A stretch of DNA of 15,002 nucleotides from the NCBI GenBank assembly GCA_031281385.1, contig JAITFL010000176.1, positions 1-15,002 on the forward strand. The letters are read 5' to 3'. Each line of letters begins with the position of its first letter. The stretch's first letter is position 1. Shown one piece after another: positions 14,997-15,002 of this stretch. Below the pieces are notes generated by a model that saw only the letters and a program-made list of their open reading frames with translations, searched no databases and had not been told where the DNA came from. The stretch is from Holophagales bacterium (lineage in GTDB: Bacteria; Acidobacteriota; Holophagae; Holophagales; Holophagaceae). Made by a program: the position numbers and the translations under genes.

Positions 14997-15002
14997 AAGC
15001 GT

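Noticed and set aside
1..15002. tRNA, rRNA and CRISPR features
   Set aside because: No cloverleaf with a plausible T-loop, no rRNA-like stretch and no regularly spaced direct repeats were seen by eye; a dedicated scan was not possible.

Overview
The window reads as chromosome of a diderm (Gram-negative) bacterium of moderate GC. It carries an outer-membrane beta-barrel with a C-terminal Phe, several exported proteins, a lipoprotein with a clear lipobox and a periplasmic binding protein. A TGS-type nucleoside kinase and a C69 dipeptidase fit spirochaete, Fibrobacterota or Bacteroidota-like lineages, but nothing seen here fixes the phylum. Spacers are rich in palindromic, MITE-like repeats.
Layout. 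54-260 is a repeat element with inverted ends. 274-1964 (minus) holds an ABC ATPase and a FecCD-type permease of a corrinoid or iron-chelate importer. A matching binding protein lies at 7826-8701 (minus), about 5.9 kb away. Between them sits a plus-strand cluster at 2787-7326, divergent from a small helix-turn-helix gene (2011-2439): an exported CsgG/LpoB-like protein, a small lipoprotein, a second CsgG-like protein, a protein with two tandem CsgG-like modules, and an outer-membrane barrel. Each cluster gene has a good Shine-Dalgarno sequence. A broken RCC1-repeat remnant (7562-7789) closes this stretch.
8702-9028 is a repeat-bearing spacer and 9029-10645 (minus) is a secreted C69 peptidase. 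At 10765-11569 (minus) lies a hicBA toxin-antitoxin locus. Its hicA is split into a 16-codon 5' piece and a 39-codon 3' piece by about 410 bp of hairpin-rich repeat DNA, so only HicB should be functional. 11642-11872 holds nested inverted repeats. 11962-14885 (plus) carries an ArnB-like sugar aminotransferase and a TGS-domain nucleoside kinase. The window ends with two perfect palindromes, one of which is a fused, shortened version of the ends of the 54-260 element.
The most interesting part is the envelope cluster at 2787-7326, with four copies of one CsgG-like module next to a beta-barrel. It could be an uncharacterised secretion, cell-surface or peptidoglycan-activator system. The repeat biology, including toxin inactivation by a repeat, is the second theme.
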